39,576 nucleotides of DNA from Streptomyces sp. H39-S7 (GTDB taxonomy: Bacteria > Actinomycetota > Actinomycetes > Streptomycetales > Streptomycetaceae). Made by a program: the position numbers and the translations under genes. The stretch spans positions 1 to 39,576 of the forward strand of contig NZ_JAPVLU010000019.1 of NCBI RefSeq assembly GCF_027158205.1, written 5' to 3'. Below, piece after piece: positions 7,635-15,844 of this stretch. Every line of letters begins with the position of its first letter. Within the stretch, counting starts at the first letter, position 1. The notes beneath the pieces are model-generated. The model was not told the DNA's origin. It saw only the letters and a list, made by a program, of their open reading frames with translations, and did not search any database.

Positions 7635-9215
7635 TCAGCGCACCGAGCGCAGGTCCAGCAGGCGCAGGACCCGGTCGACGACCTCCGGGTCGGAGTCCGG
7701 TTCGCTGCGGGCCGCCAGCACCTCGTGCCGGGCGGCGGACATCATCTCGGCCTGGATGCGCTGTATGGCGCGCAGCCGGTCGGTGCGCCGGGCGTGCGAC
7801 TCGCGCCGGTCGTCGTCGACGATGTCGGGGGAGATCCGGACGCCGAGGTCGAAGGCGCGCCGCTGGAGCATCTCCGAGACCTCCTCGTCGAGCGGCTCGT
7901 TCTGCTCGATCTCCCGCAGCCGCTGCTTGGCGGCCTTGGTGGCGCGCAGCGCGAGCCGCCGCTCCAGGTCGTGCTCGGCGTGGATATTGCCGCGCACGCC
8001 GAGCCTCCGGACCAGCCAGGGCAGCGTCAGGCCCTGGAGGACCAGGGTGGCCAGAACGACCGCGAAGGCGATGAACAGCAACTCGTCACGGGCCGGGAAG
8101 GGCCCGGCGTCCGAGGTCAGCGGGATGGCGAGGGCCAGGGCGACGGACGCCACGCCACGCATCCCCGCCCACCACACGACGACGGTCTCCCGCCAGGTCA
8201 TCGGGATGTCTTCGTCGTGCCGCTTGTCCCGCCACCGGCGGGCCAGCCACGCGGCCGGCAGCAGCCACACCAGCCGGACCCCGACGACCACGGCGACCAC
8301 CACTCCGGCGTGCGAGAGCATCGACCCCCAGCGGCCGGCGCCGACGGCGAAGACATTGTGCAGTTCCAGCCCGATGAGGCCGAAGGCGACGCCGGTGACG
8401 AGGGTGTCGACGATCTCCCAGAAGGTGGCGCCGGCCAGCCGGGCCGTCACGTCGTCCGCCCCGACGGCGTGCTCGGCCAGGAAGAGGGCGGTGGTGAGCA
8501 CGGCGAGGACCCCGGAGCCGCCCAGCTCCTCGGCGAGGCCGTAGGAGGCGAACGGGACCAGCAGCGTCAGCCCGATCTGCAGGACCGGGTCCCCGACGAC
8601 GCCCATGAGCTTGTTGGCGGCCCAGCCCAGCGCCAGACCGATCGCGATGGCGACCACGGCGGACAGCACCAGCTCGCCGGCCGCGTGCGCCACGGAGAAC
8701 TTCCCGGTCACCGCCGCGGCGATCGCCACGTGGTAGAGCACGATCGCGGTGACGTCGTTGAACAGCCCCTCGCCCTCCAGGACCGAGACCATCCGCCGCG
8801 GCAGTCCCAGGCTCCCGGCCACCGCGGTCGCGGCCACCGGGTCGGGCGGCGCCACCAGCGCGCCGAGCGCGACCGCGGCGGCGACCGTCACCCCGGGGAC
8901 GATCGCGTTGGCGACGACCGCGACGGCCGCCGTCGTGACGAAGACCAGGGCGACCGCCAGCAGGAAGATCGCCCGTTTGTTGACCGCGAACTGCCGCCAC
9001 GAGGTGCGCTGCACGGACGCGTAGAGCAGCGGCGGCAGGACGATCGGCAGGATCAGGTCGGGGTCGATCTGCACGTTCGGAACCTGCGGCAGCAGGGCCA
9101 GGACGATGCCGAACAGGGTCATCAGGACCGGTGACGGCAGACCCATCCGGTCGCCCAGCGGCACCATGACGATGGCCGCGAGCATGAGCGTGAAGAAGAG
9201 GACGAGCTGGTCCAC
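7635..9215 (-). CDS. Na+/H+ antiporter, CPA1 (NhaP/NHE-like) family
   Basis: 526 residues from a GTG (9213-9215) with a CAGGAG ribosome site about 9 bases upstream. Around twelve membrane segments occupy the first 400 residues. They include the ion-site motif PPDPVAATAV and a downstream FNDVTAIVLYHVA segment typical of CPA1 exchangers. The last 110 or so residues are a cytoplasmic, charged, helical tail (ERRLALRATKAAKQRLREIE), probably regulatory. The predicted role is exchange of cytoplasmic Na+ or K+ for external H+ in pH and salt homeostasis. It lies beside an MscS channel, so the pair may reflect osmotic physiology, although they are convergent and not co-transcribed. Confidence 0.92.
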   Translation of the reverse strand: MDQLVLFFTLMLAAIVMVPLGDRMGLPSPVLMTLFGIVLALLPQVPNVQIDPDLILPIVLPPLLYASVQRTSWRQFAVNKRAIFLLAVALVFVTTAAVAVVANAIVPGVTVAAAVALGALVAPPDPVAATAVAGSLGLPRRMVSVLEGEGLFNDVTAIVLYHVAIAAAVTGKFSVAHAAGELVLSAVVAIAIGLALGWAANKLMGVVGDPVLQIGLTLLVPFASYGLAEELGGSGVLAVLTTALFLAEHAVGADDVTARLAGATFWEIVDTLVTGVAFGLIGLELHNVFAVGAGRWGSMLSHAGVVVAVVVGVRLVWLLPAAWLARRWRDKRHDEDIPMTWRETVVVWWAGMRGVASVALALAIPLTSDAGPFPARDELLFIAFAVVLATLVLQGLTLPWLVRRLGVRGNIHAEHDLERRLALRATKAAKQRLREIEQNEPLDEEVSEMLQRRAFDLGVRISPDIVDDDRRESHARRTDRLRAIQRIQAEMMSAARHEVLAARSEPDSDPEVVDRVLRLLDLRSVR

Positions 9216-9273
9216 GGCGGGCGGCTCCTGGGGTTCCTGGGGATGGACGCCTCAGGGTGCCACAGGCGGCCCG

Positions 9274-9723
9274 TCAGCCCAGGGAGCGCCGCATGGCGCG
9301 GTGCGCGATGCCCGCGTCGGGGAACTCCGGCCCGAACACGGTGTAGCCGAGCCGCTCGTAGAAGGCGATCGCGTGCACCTGGGCCTCCAGGTAGACGCCC
9401 GCGAGTCCGAGCCTGCGGGCCTCGTCCTCCAGCGCGGCGACCAGCCGGGCGCCGACGCCGGTGCCGCGGGCGGGCTTGAGCACGGCGAGCCGGCCGAGGA
9501 CCGCGGTGTCCGGGTCGCCGCCGTTCTTGGCGGCGGCGTCGGCGCCCAGCAGCAGCCGTCCGGTCCCGGCGTCCGGGGCGAGCACGTGCACGGCGCGGCC
9601 GTCCTTGCCGTCCCACTCCAGCTCCGCCGGAACGTTCTGCTCGACGACGAAGACCTCGCGGCGGATGGCGTGCACGGCCGCCATGCCGTCGGCGTCCTGT
9701 GCCGTGACCACCCGGACGTCCAT
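9274..9723 (-). CDS. GNAT family N-acetyltransferase
   Basis: 149 residues from the ATG at 9721-9723. The GNAT acetyl-CoA pyrophosphate-binding motif is RGTGVGARLV, preceded by the beta-4 strand AVLGRLAVLKP and followed by the late motif AIAFYERLGYTVFGPEF. The protein resembles the ElaA/YjcF-like branch (an early VREVFVVEQNVP-type sequence reads RREVFVVEQNVPAELEWD here). The start overlaps the rluD stop by one base (TGATG), so it is translationally coupled to rluD. The substrate is unknown. Confidence 0.9.
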   Translation of the reverse strand: MDVRVVTAQDADGMAAVHAIRREVFVVEQNVPAELEWDGKDGRAVHVLAPDAGTGRLLLGADAAAKNGGDPDTAVLGRLAVLKPARGTGVGARLVAALEDEARRLGLAGVYLEAQVHAIAFYERLGYTVFGPEFPDAGIAHRAMRRSLG

Positions 9724-10664
9724 CAGACGCTGTCCTCCCGGACGACGTCGAGGGCGCGCTGGAGGTCGTCGGCGTACGCGCTCTCGAACTCCACCCAGCG
9801 GCCGTCCGACGGGTGCTCGAAGCCGAGTTTCACCGCGTGCAGCCACTGGCGGCTCAGGCCGAGGCGCTTGGAGAGCGTGGGGTCCGCGCCGTACGTGAGG
9901 TCGCCGACGCAGGGGTGGCGGTGGGCGGACATGTGCACCCGGATCTGGTGCGTGCGGCCGGTCTCCAGCTTGATGTCGAGCAGGCTGGCGTGCCGGAACG
10001 CCTCGATGAGGTCGTAGTGCGTGACGCTGGGCTTGCCCTCGGCGATCACGGCCCACTTGTAGTCGTGGTTCGGGTGGCGGCCGATCGGAGCGTCGATGGT
10101 GCCGCTCATCGGGTCCGGGTGGCCCTGCACCAGCGCGTGGTAGCGCTTGTCGACGACGCGCTCGCGGAACTGCTGCTTGAGCAGCGTGTACGCGCGCTCG
10201 GACTTGGCGACGACCATCAGCCCCGAGGTGCCCACGTCGAGCCGGTGCACGATGCCCTGGCGCTCGGCGGCACCGGAGGTGGAGATGCGGTAGCCGGCGG
10301 CGGCGAGGCCGCCGATGACGGTCGTGCCGGTCCAGCCGGGGCTGGGGTGCGCGGCGACGCCGACGGGCTTGGAGATCACCACGAGGTCGTCGTCGTCATG
10401 GACGATGACCATGCCCTCGACGGCCTCGGCCACGATCTGCACGGGCTTCGGCGGCTCCGGCATCTCGACCTCGAGCCAGGCTCCGCCGTGCACCCGGTCG
10501 GACTTCATCGCGGGGCTGCCGTCGATGGAGACCTTCCCGGAAGCAGCCAGCTCCGCCGCCTTGGTGCGCGAAAAGCCGAACATACGCGCGATGGCGGCGT
10601 CGACGCGCTCGCCTTCTAGGCCGTCGGGTACGGGCAGGGTCCGGGTCTCGGGAAGGGTACTCAC
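9723..10664 (-). CDS. rluD: RluA/RluD family 23S rRNA pseudouridine synthase
   Basis: 313 residues from a GTG (10662-10664). The order is an N-terminal S4 RNA-binding domain (about residues 15-65), then the RluA catalytic domain with GIVHRLDVGTSGLMVV, in which D143 is the catalytic aspartate. GRTHQIRVH and a conserved C-terminal ADDLQRAL stretch follow. The family isomerises uridines in large-subunit rRNA (RluD makes positions 1911/1915/1917 in E. coli); the exact target here is inferred. The order lspA-rluD is common in actinomycetes. A 43-base hairpin separates it from lspA upstream. Confidence 0.92.
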   Translation of the reverse strand: MSTLPETRTLPVPDGLEGERVDAAIARMFGFSRTKAAELAASGKVSIDGSPAMKSDRVHGGAWLEVEMPEPPKPVQIVAEAVEGMVIVHDDDDLVVISKPVGVAAHPSPGWTGTTVIGGLAAAGYRISTSGAAERQGIVHRLDVGTSGLMVVAKSERAYTLLKQQFRERVVDKRYHALVQGHPDPMSGTIDAPIGRHPNHDYKWAVIAEGKPSVTHYDLIEAFRHASLLDIKLETGRTHQIRVHMSAHRHPCVGDLTYGADPTLSKRLGLSRQWLHAVKLGFEHPSDGRWVEFESAYADDLQRALDVVREDSV

Positions 10665-10685
10665 CTGGTCGAGTATGACGGACGA

Positions 10686-10728
10686 CGGTGGCAGCTCCGT
10701 CCCGGTGGCCCGGGACGGACGGCCACCG
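10686..10728 (-). terminator. Stacked hairpin between lspA and rluD (possible attenuator)
   Basis: A perfect 9-base inner stem (10697-10705 with 10710-10718) has a 4-base loop. It is capped by an outer 7-base stem (10686-10692 with 10722-10728) across small asymmetric bulges. It begins just after the lspA stop (10734) on the transcribed strand. There is no T-tract, so partial termination or RNA stabilisation is as likely as full termination. Confidence 0.55.
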
Positions 10729-10733
10729 GCGGC

Positions 10734-11315
10734 TCAGTCCCGGTGCACGGTGCCGTCCGGGTCGAGGCCGCGGAAGGAGAGCAGCACGATCAGGACGCCG
10801 CCGCAGACGATCGCGGAGTCGGCGAGGTTGAAGACCGCGAAGTGGGCGGGGGCGATGAAGTCGACCACGTGCCCCTCCAGGAATCCCGGCGAGCGGAAGA
10901 CCCGGTCGGTGAGGTTGCCGAACGCCCCGCCGAGCAGCAGCCCGAGCGCGATCGCCCAGGGCAGGCTGTAGAGCTTGCGCGCCAGCCGGGCGATCACCAC
11001 GATCACGCCGGCCGCGATGATCGTGAAGATGATCGTCATGCCCTGGCCGAAGCCGAAGGCCGCTCCCCCGTTGCGGATCGCCTCCAGCCGCAGCCAGCTG
11101 CCGAGCACGTCGATCGGGGTGTCCCGGTGTTCGAGGCTGGTCACCACCCACAGCTTGGACAGCAGGTCCAGGGCGTACGCCAGCGCGGCCACCGCGAGCA
11201 GGATGACGATGCGCCGCTTGCCCCTGGGTGCGGCGAGCGGCTCCTCCTCGGAGGCTCCGGCCGCTTCCGCGGCCTGTTCGTCCCGTTCCTCGATGCCCTG
11301 CTCCGCTTCCGTCAC
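10734..11315 (-). CDS. lspA: Lipoprotein signal peptidase (signal peptidase II)
   Basis: 193 residues from a GTG (11313-11315). A 33-residue acidic then basic cytoplasmic head precedes four membrane segments (about 34-52, 92-110, 118-135, 163-180). The aspartyl-protease catalytic residues are D137 in NLTDR and D166 in NLADSAI, and the RNGGAAFGF motif is typical of LspA. It cleaves prolipoproteins in the membrane before the lipid-modified cysteine. The acidic N-terminal extension of about 30 residues is longer than in E. coli LspA and common in Streptomyces. Confidence 0.95.
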   Translation of the reverse strand: MTEAEQGIEERDEQAAEAAGASEEEPLAAPRGKRRIVILLAVAALAYALDLLSKLWVVTSLEHRDTPIDVLGSWLRLEAIRNGGAAFGFGQGMTIIFTIIAAGVIVVIARLARKLYSLPWAIALGLLLGGAFGNLTDRVFRSPGFLEGHVVDFIAPAHFAVFNLADSAIVCGGVLIVLLSFRGLDPDGTVHRD

Positions 11316-11380
11316 GTGAGTCCCTCAGCCTTGTGCCGCCAGGCCGAATCCTGGCTGTGGACGAGGGTACGGCACCCGCT

Positions 11381-11409
11381 GGGGGTCCCCCCGCCGGAGG
11401 TAGGGGGAG
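11381..11409. repeat. G/C-homopolymer hairpin element between traR-like gene and lspA
   Basis: Runs of C and G (TCCCCC at 11386-11391 with GGGGGA at 11403-11408) flank CGCCGGAGG. The shape resembles a short intergenic element I have often seen in Streptomyces genomes (C-run, gccggagg, G-run). Alternative pairing with the G-run at 11381-11385 is possible. Its role, whether terminator or dispersed repeat, cannot be decided from this copy. Confidence 0.35.
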
Positions 11410-11411
11410 GG

Positions 11412-11987
11412 TCAGCGGCGCTCCTGCCGCTGCTTGCAGTCGATGCACAGCGTGGCCCGCGGGAACGCCTGCATCCGCGCCTTGCCGATCGCGTTGCCGC
11501 AGGACTCGCAGCGGCCGTAGGTGCCCTCGTCGAGGCGCTCCAGGGCGTGCTCGGACTGGGCGAGCGTCTCGCGGGCGGTGGCCGCCAGCGACATCTCGTG
11601 CTCCCTGCTGATGTTCTTGGAGCCGGTGTCGGCGTCGTCGTCACCCGCGCCGCCTCCGGAGTCCCGCAGCAGACCCGCCACCGACGCCTCCGAGGACACG
11701 ATCTCGGCCCGCAGCCGCTCGGCCTCCGCGAGCAGCTCCGCGCGCGCCTCCAGGACCTCCGACGCGGACCACGGGTCCTCCCCCGGACGTACCGGGAGCA
11801 CACCGGGCTCATCGGCCGCCCGGGAGGCGGGGACCGCGGACGCGACCGTACCGGCCGCCGTCTTCTTCGCTACCACCTTTTTGGCTCCCGTCTTCTTCGC
11901 CACGACCTTCTTGACGGCCTTCTTGGCGACGGTGGCCGCCTTCTTCGCCGGTGTCGTCTTCTTGGCGGCGGTCTTCTTCACGACCAT
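11412..11987 (-). CDS. TraR/DksA-type C4 zinc-finger protein with Lys/Ala-rich head
   Basis: 191 residues from the ATG at 11985-11987; AGGGG lies about 8 bases upstream. Residues 1-45 are a Lys/Ala/Thr-rich, histone-H1-like tail (repeats of AKK and KKTAAKK type). A helical, probably coiled-coil region covers about 75-150. The zinc finger has C160, C163, C181 and C184 in ESCGNAIGKARMQAFPRATL. DksA relatives bind the RNA polymerase secondary channel. However, the acidic residues at the coiled-coil tip that DksA needs are not obvious here, so a direct ppGpp-cofactor role is unproven. The basic tail suggests nucleic-acid contact. It is divergent from ileS. Confidence 0.85.
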   Translation of the reverse strand: MVVKKTAAKKTTPAKKAATVAKKAVKKVVAKKTGAKKVVAKKTAAGTVASAVPASRAADEPGVLPVRPGEDPWSASEVLEARAELLAEAERLRAEIVSSEASVAGLLRDSGGGAGDDDADTGSKNISREHEMSLAATARETLAQSEHALERLDEGTYGRCESCGNAIGKARMQAFPRATLCIDCKQRQERR

Positions 11988-12249
11988 GGCCGCGACCCCT
12001 TCACATTCTGTGATCCTGCTCGCGGATCGTGCCGGAACGGTAGAACGGCTCCGGACCCGCGGCAACGGGGCACGCCGCTCGATCCTCCCGCCACGCCCGG
12101 TAGGCCGACGGGTCTGCATCCTGTGTGCCCAGGTGACACACCAGGTATGCCGGTAACCACCGGTAGTGACGCCGTACGGCCGGACTTCGGTTGTTCCCAT
12201 CCGGCCATTCGGGTCAGCGGGAACCGGTCCGCGGACCCGTGAAACCAGG
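11988..12249. other. Divergent intergenic region between zinc-finger gene and ileS
   Basis: About 260 bases with no plausible gene. It must hold the promoter of the zinc-finger gene. A short 5-base inverted repeat (ccggt / accgg) is visible at 12150-12163, and some AT-richer sequence lies near the zinc-finger start. I see no confident -35/-10 pair for the minus strand. Confidence 0.4.
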
Positions 12250-12279
12250 CCGACACGGCCGCCCCGGGCCCCGTACACT
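12250..12279 (+). promoter_or_regulatory. Candidate ileS promoter
   Basis: CCGACA (12250-12255) and TACACT (12274-12279) are separated by 18 bases, close to the vegetative sigma (HrdB) pattern. The predicted start of transcription at about 12286 falls shortly before the T-box leader. Confidence 0.5.
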
Positions 12280-12302
12280 GGCGGCAGCGAAAAGGCGTGG
12301 AA

Positions 12303-12557
12303 AGGGACGAGTAGCGCCGCACGCAGCCAAGAGCGACCCGGGGACGGTGGAAGCCCGGGGGTGTGCGCGACGCGAAGATCACCCCGGAGCCGCCGGAGGA
12401 AAGCCGCAGGGCGAGTAGAACCGGCATCGCGTCCCCAATCGAGGGGGTCCAGGAGGCGCCGCCTCCGGGGCCAAGAAGGGTGGTACCGCGGGAGCGCGAG
12501 CTCTCGTCCCTTCGTCGGAACACGGAAACACGTGACAGTCCGCCGGAGGCACCACCG
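12303..12557 (+). promoter_or_regulatory. T-box leader (riboswitch) of ileS, Ile-specific, likely translational
   Basis: The hallmark T-box GGTGGTACCGCGG lies at 12479-12491, where uncharged tRNA pairs through its NCCA end. It is embedded in an antiterminator-like hairpin whose AAGGG and CCCTT ends pair. The specifier is read as ATC (Ile) at 12378-12380, in the GAAGATCACC context typical of actinomycete ileS leaders. There is no terminator with a T-run before the gene. Instead, T-box bases GGTGGT (12479-12484) are complementary to ACCACC (12551-12556) and GCGG (12488-12491) to CCGC (12540-12543), which would enclose the GGAGG ribosome site at 12545-12549. This fits the known actinobacterial ileS class that controls translation initiation. 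Confidence 0.85.
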
Positions 12558-15500
12558 ATGACGCCGCAGTACCGCCAGGTACCCGCCCAGGTCGACCTTC
12601 CCGCTCTCGAGCACGAGGTGCTCGACTTCTGGAGCGAGAACAAGATCTTCGCCCGCTCCCTCGACCAGTCCGAGGGGCTGCCCGAGTGGGTCTTCTACGA
12701 GGGTCCTCCGACCGCCAACGGCATGCCCGGCGCGCACCACATCGAGGCCCGCGTCTTCAAGGACGTCTTCCCCCGCTTCAAGACCATGCGGGGCCACCAC
12801 GTGACCCGCAAGGCCGGCTGGGACTGCCACGGGCTGCCCGTCGAGCTGGCCGTCGAGAAGGAACTCGGCTTCACCAGCAAGCAGGACATCGAGGACTACG
12901 GCATCGCCGCGTTCAACGCGAAGTGCCGCGAGTCGGTGACCCGCCACACCGACGCCTTCACCGAGCTGACGACCCGCATGGGTTACTGGGTCGACCTGGA
13001 GGACGCCTACCGCACGATGGACCCGCAGTACGTGGAATCCGTGTGGTGGTCGCTGCAGCAGATCTTCGACAAGGGCCTGCTGGTCCAGGACTACCGCGTC
13101 GCCCCCTGGTGCCCGAAGGACCAGACCGGCCTGTCCGACCACGAGCTGGCACAGGGGTACGAGACGGTCGTCGACCCCTCCGTCTTCGTCCGCTTCCCGC
13201 TGACCTCCGGCCCGCTCGCGGGCGAGGCCGCCCTCCTCGTCTGGACGACCACCCCCTGGACGCTGGTCTCCAACACGGCCGTCGCCGCGCACCCCGACGT
13301 CGCCTACGTGGTGGCGACCGACGGCACCGAGCAGCTGGTCGTCGCCGAACCGCTGCTGGAGAAGGCCCTCGGCGAGGGCTGGACCGCCACCGGCACCCGC
13401 TTCACCGGCGCCGAGATGGAGCGCTGGACCTACGAGCGCCCCTTCGGCTTCGTCGAGATCGCGGACGCCCACTACATCGTCAACGCCGAGTACGTCACCA
13501 CGGAGGACGGCACGGGCCTCGTCCACCAGTCCCCCGCCTTCGGTGAGGACGACCTCAAGGTCTGCCGCGCCTACGGCCTGCCGGTGGTCAACCCGGTCCG
13601 CCCCGACGGCACCTTCGAGCCGGAGGTCCCGCTCGTCGGCGGCGAGTTCTTCAAGAAGGCGGACGAGAAGCTGGTCGCGGAGCTCCAGCGCACCGGCCGT
13701 CTCTTCCGCCACGTCCCGTACGAGCACAGCTACCCGCACTGCTGGCGCTGCCACACCGCGCTGCTCTACTACGCGCAGCCGTCCTGGTACATCCGCACCA
13801 CCGCCGTCAAGGACGCGATGCTGCGGGAGAACGAGAAGACCAACTGGTACCCGGACTCGGTCAAGCAGGGCCGCTTCGGCGACTGGCTGAACAACAACGT
13901 CGACTGGGCGCTCTCCCGCAACCGCTACTGGGGCACCCCGCTCCCCATCTGGCGCTGCGAGGAGAACCACCTCACCTGCGTCGGCAGCCTCACCGAGCTC
14001 GGTGAGCTCACGGGCACCGACCAGTCCGCCCTGGACCCGCACCGCCCGTACATCGACGACGTCACGTTCCCCTGCCGCAGCGAGGGCTGCGAGCTCACCG
14101 CCGTCCGGGTCCCCGAGGTCATCGACGCCTGGTACGACTCCGGGTCGATGCCCTTCGCGCAGTGGGGCTACCCCCACCGCAACAAGGAGATCTTCGAGAA
14201 GAGCTACCCCGCGCAGTTCATCTCCGAGGCGATCGACCAGACCCGCGGCTGGTTCTACACGCTGATGGCCGTCGGCACCCTGGTCTTCGACCGGTCGTCC
14301 TACGAGAACGTGGTCTGCCTCGGCCACATCCTCGCCGAGGACGGCCGGAAGATGTCGAAGCACCTGGGCAACACCCTGGAGCCCATCGCGCTCATGGACC
14401 AGCACGGCGCCGACGCCGTCCGCTGGTTCATGGCGGCCGGCGGCTCGCCCTGGTCCGCCCGCCGGGTCGGCCACGGCACGATCCAGGAGGTGGTCCGCAA
14501 GACCCTCCTCACCTACTGGAACACCGTCGCCTTCCAGGCCCTGTACGCCCGCACCGCCGGCTGGACCCCCAGCGCGAGCGACCCGGCCCCGGCCGACCGC
14601 CCGCTGCTGGACCGCTGGCTCCTCGGCGAGCTCCACACCCTCACCCGCGACGTCACCGAATCCCTGGAGTCGTACGACACCCAGCGCGCGGGCAAGCTGC
14701 TCTCCTCCTTCGTCGACGACCTGTCCAACTGGTACGTCCGCCGCTCGCGCCGCCGCTTCTGGCAGGGCGACGCCGCCGCGCTGCGCACCCTGCACGACGT
14801 GGTCGAGACGGTCACCCGCCTGATGGCCCCGCTGACGCCGTTCATCACCGAGCGGGTCTGGCAGGACCTCGTCGTCCCGGTCACCCCGGACGCCCCGGAC
14901 TCCGTCCACCTCTCCTCCTGGCCGGTCGCCGACGAGTCCGTGATCAACCCGGTCCTCTCCGAGCAGATGCTGCTCGTCCGCCGCCTGGTGGAACTCGGCC
15001 GGGCGACCCGCGCCGAATCCGGCGTCAAGACCCGCCAGCCGCTCTCCCGCGCGCTGGTGGCCGCCGCCGGCTTCGACTCCCTCGACCCGGCCCTGCACAC
15101 GCAGATCACCGAGGACCTCAACGTGGTCTCCCTCGCCTCGCTCTCCGAGGTCGGCGGCTCCCTGGTCGACACCACGGCCAAGGCGAACTTCCGGGCCCTG
15201 GGCAAGCGCTTCGGCAAGGGCGTCCAGGACGTGGCCAAGGCCGTGGCGGCCGCCGACGCGGCCGCCCTCTCCGCGGCCCTGCGCGACGGCACGGCCTCCG
15301 TCGAACTCAACGGCGAGCGGATCCCGCTCTCCCCGGACGAAGTGATCATCACCGAGACCCCGCGCGAGGGCTGGTCGGTGGCCTCCGACTCCGGCGCCAC
15401 CGTCGCCCTGGACCTGGAGATCACCCCGGAACTCCGCCTCGCGGGCCTGGCCCGCGACGCGATCCGCCTGATCCAGGAGGCCCGCAAGAACTCGGGCCTG

Positions 15501-15695
15501 GACGTGGCGGACCGCATCGCCGTCCGCTGGCAGTCGTCGACGGACGACCTGGCCACGGCCCTGACCGAGCACGCCACCCTGGTCTCCGACGAGGTCCTGG
15601 CAACGGACTTCGCCCGCGGCGAGCCGGACCAGACCTACGGCCGGCCGTTCACGGACGACCAGCTGGGCCTGACCTTCCATCTCCGCAAGCAGTAG
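12558..15695 (+). CDS. ileS: Isoleucyl-tRNA synthetase, long (type II, eukaryote-like) form
   Basis: 1045 residues from the ATG at 12558, with GGAGG at 12545-12549. Reading remains open upstream into the leader, but the T-box fixes this start. The class I signature HIGH appears as GMPGAHHIEA (55-64) and KMSKS as KMSKH (598-602). The editing domain is marked by the WTTTPWTLVSN segment, and the anticodon-binding domain and a long C-terminal extension follow. The length (about 940 in the E. coli form) and the motif variants match the type II bacterial IleS shared by actinomycetes and eukaryotes, a class known for low mupirocin sensitivity. It is monocistronic with its own promoter, T-box and terminator. 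Confidence 0.97.
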   Translation: MTPQYRQVPAQVDLPALEHEVLDFWSENKIFARSLDQSEGLPEWVFYEGPPTANGMPGAHHIEARVFKDVFPRFKTMRGHHVTRKAGWDCHGLPVELAVEKELGFTSKQDIEDYGIAAFNAKCRESVTRHTDAFTELTTRMGYWVDLEDAYRTMDPQYVESVWWSLQQIFDKGLLVQDYRVAPWCPKDQTGLSDHELAQGYETVVDPSVFVRFPLTSGPLAGEAALLVWTTTPWTLVSNTAVAAHPDVAYVVATDGTEQLVVAEPLLEKALGEGWTATGTRFTGAEMERWTYERPFGFVEIADAHYIVNAEYVTTEDGTGLVHQSPAFGEDDLKVCRAYGLPVVNPVRPDGTFEPEVPLVGGEFFKKADEKLVAELQRTGRLFRHVPYEHSYPHCWRCHTALLYYAQPSWYIRTTAVKDAMLRENEKTNWYPDSVKQGRFGDWLNNNVDWALSRNRYWGTPLPIWRCEENHLTCVGSLTELGELTGTDQSALDPHRPYIDDVTFPCRSEGCELTAVRVPEVIDAWYDSGSMPFAQWGYPHRNKEIFEKSYPAQFISEAIDQTRGWFYTLMAVGTLVFDRSSYENVVCLGHILAEDGRKMSKHLGNTLEPIALMDQHGADAVRWFMAAGGSPWSARRVGHGTIQEVVRKTLLTYWNTVAFQALYARTAGWTPSASDPAPADRPLLDRWLLGELHTLTRDVTESLESYDTQRAGKLLSSFVDDLSNWYVRRSRRRFWQGDAAALRTLHDVVETVTRLMAPLTPFITERVWQDLVVPVTPDAPDSVHLSSWPVADESVINPVLSEQMLLVRRLVELGRATRAESGVKTRQPLSRALVAAAGFDSLDPALHTQITEDLNVVSLASLSEVGGSLVDTTAKANFRALGKRFGKGVQDVAKAVAAADAAALSAALRDGTASVELNGERIPLSPDEVIITETPREGWSVASDSGATVALDLEITPELRLAGLARDAIRLIQEARKNSGLDVADRIAVRWQSSTDDLATALTEHATLVSDEVLATDFARGEPDQTYGRPFTDDQLGLTFHLRKQ

Positions 15696-15702
15696 AAGAC
15701 CA

Positions 15703-15745
15703 GAAGGCCGCCGCCCACCCCACCAAGGGATGGACGGCGGCCTTC
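15703..15745 (+). terminator. ileS terminator
   Basis: A perfect 11-base inverted repeat (15703-15713 with 15735-15745) closes a 21-base loop and begins 7 bases after the ileS stop codon. Confidence 0.75.
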
Positions 15746-15760
15746 GCCATGCGCCGGAGC

Positions 15761-15830
15761 GGGCCCGGCCCACGAAAACGGGCCGGGCCCCAAGGGAGAA
15801 ACTCCCCAGGGGCCCGGCCCGTCAGTGCCA
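15761..15830. terminator. Competing hairpins between convergent ileS and divIVA
   Basis: The 11-mer at 15761-15771 occurs again in identical form at 15820-15830. A single complementary arm lies at 15780-15790. Either outer copy can pair with the middle arm (8-base loop on the left, about 27-base loop on the right, where the stem reaches 12 bases at 15780-15791/15819-15830). The right-hand pairing suits divIVA termination on the minus strand, the left-hand one backs up the ileS terminator. Confidence 0.7.
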
Positions 15831-15844
15831 AGAGGTACCAGCGA

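Noticed and set aside
7725..9134. Plus-strand frame opposite the antiporter gene
   Set aside because: It is the antisense shadow of a clear CPA1 membrane protein; its translation is Gly/Asp/Arg-rich without motifs.
11412..15773. A very long open frame on the minus strand opposite ileS (over 1400 codons)
   Set aside because: It is an artefact of high GC at third positions of ileS. The real part is only the zinc-finger protein at 11412-11987, and the antisense translation is low-complexity with no domain.
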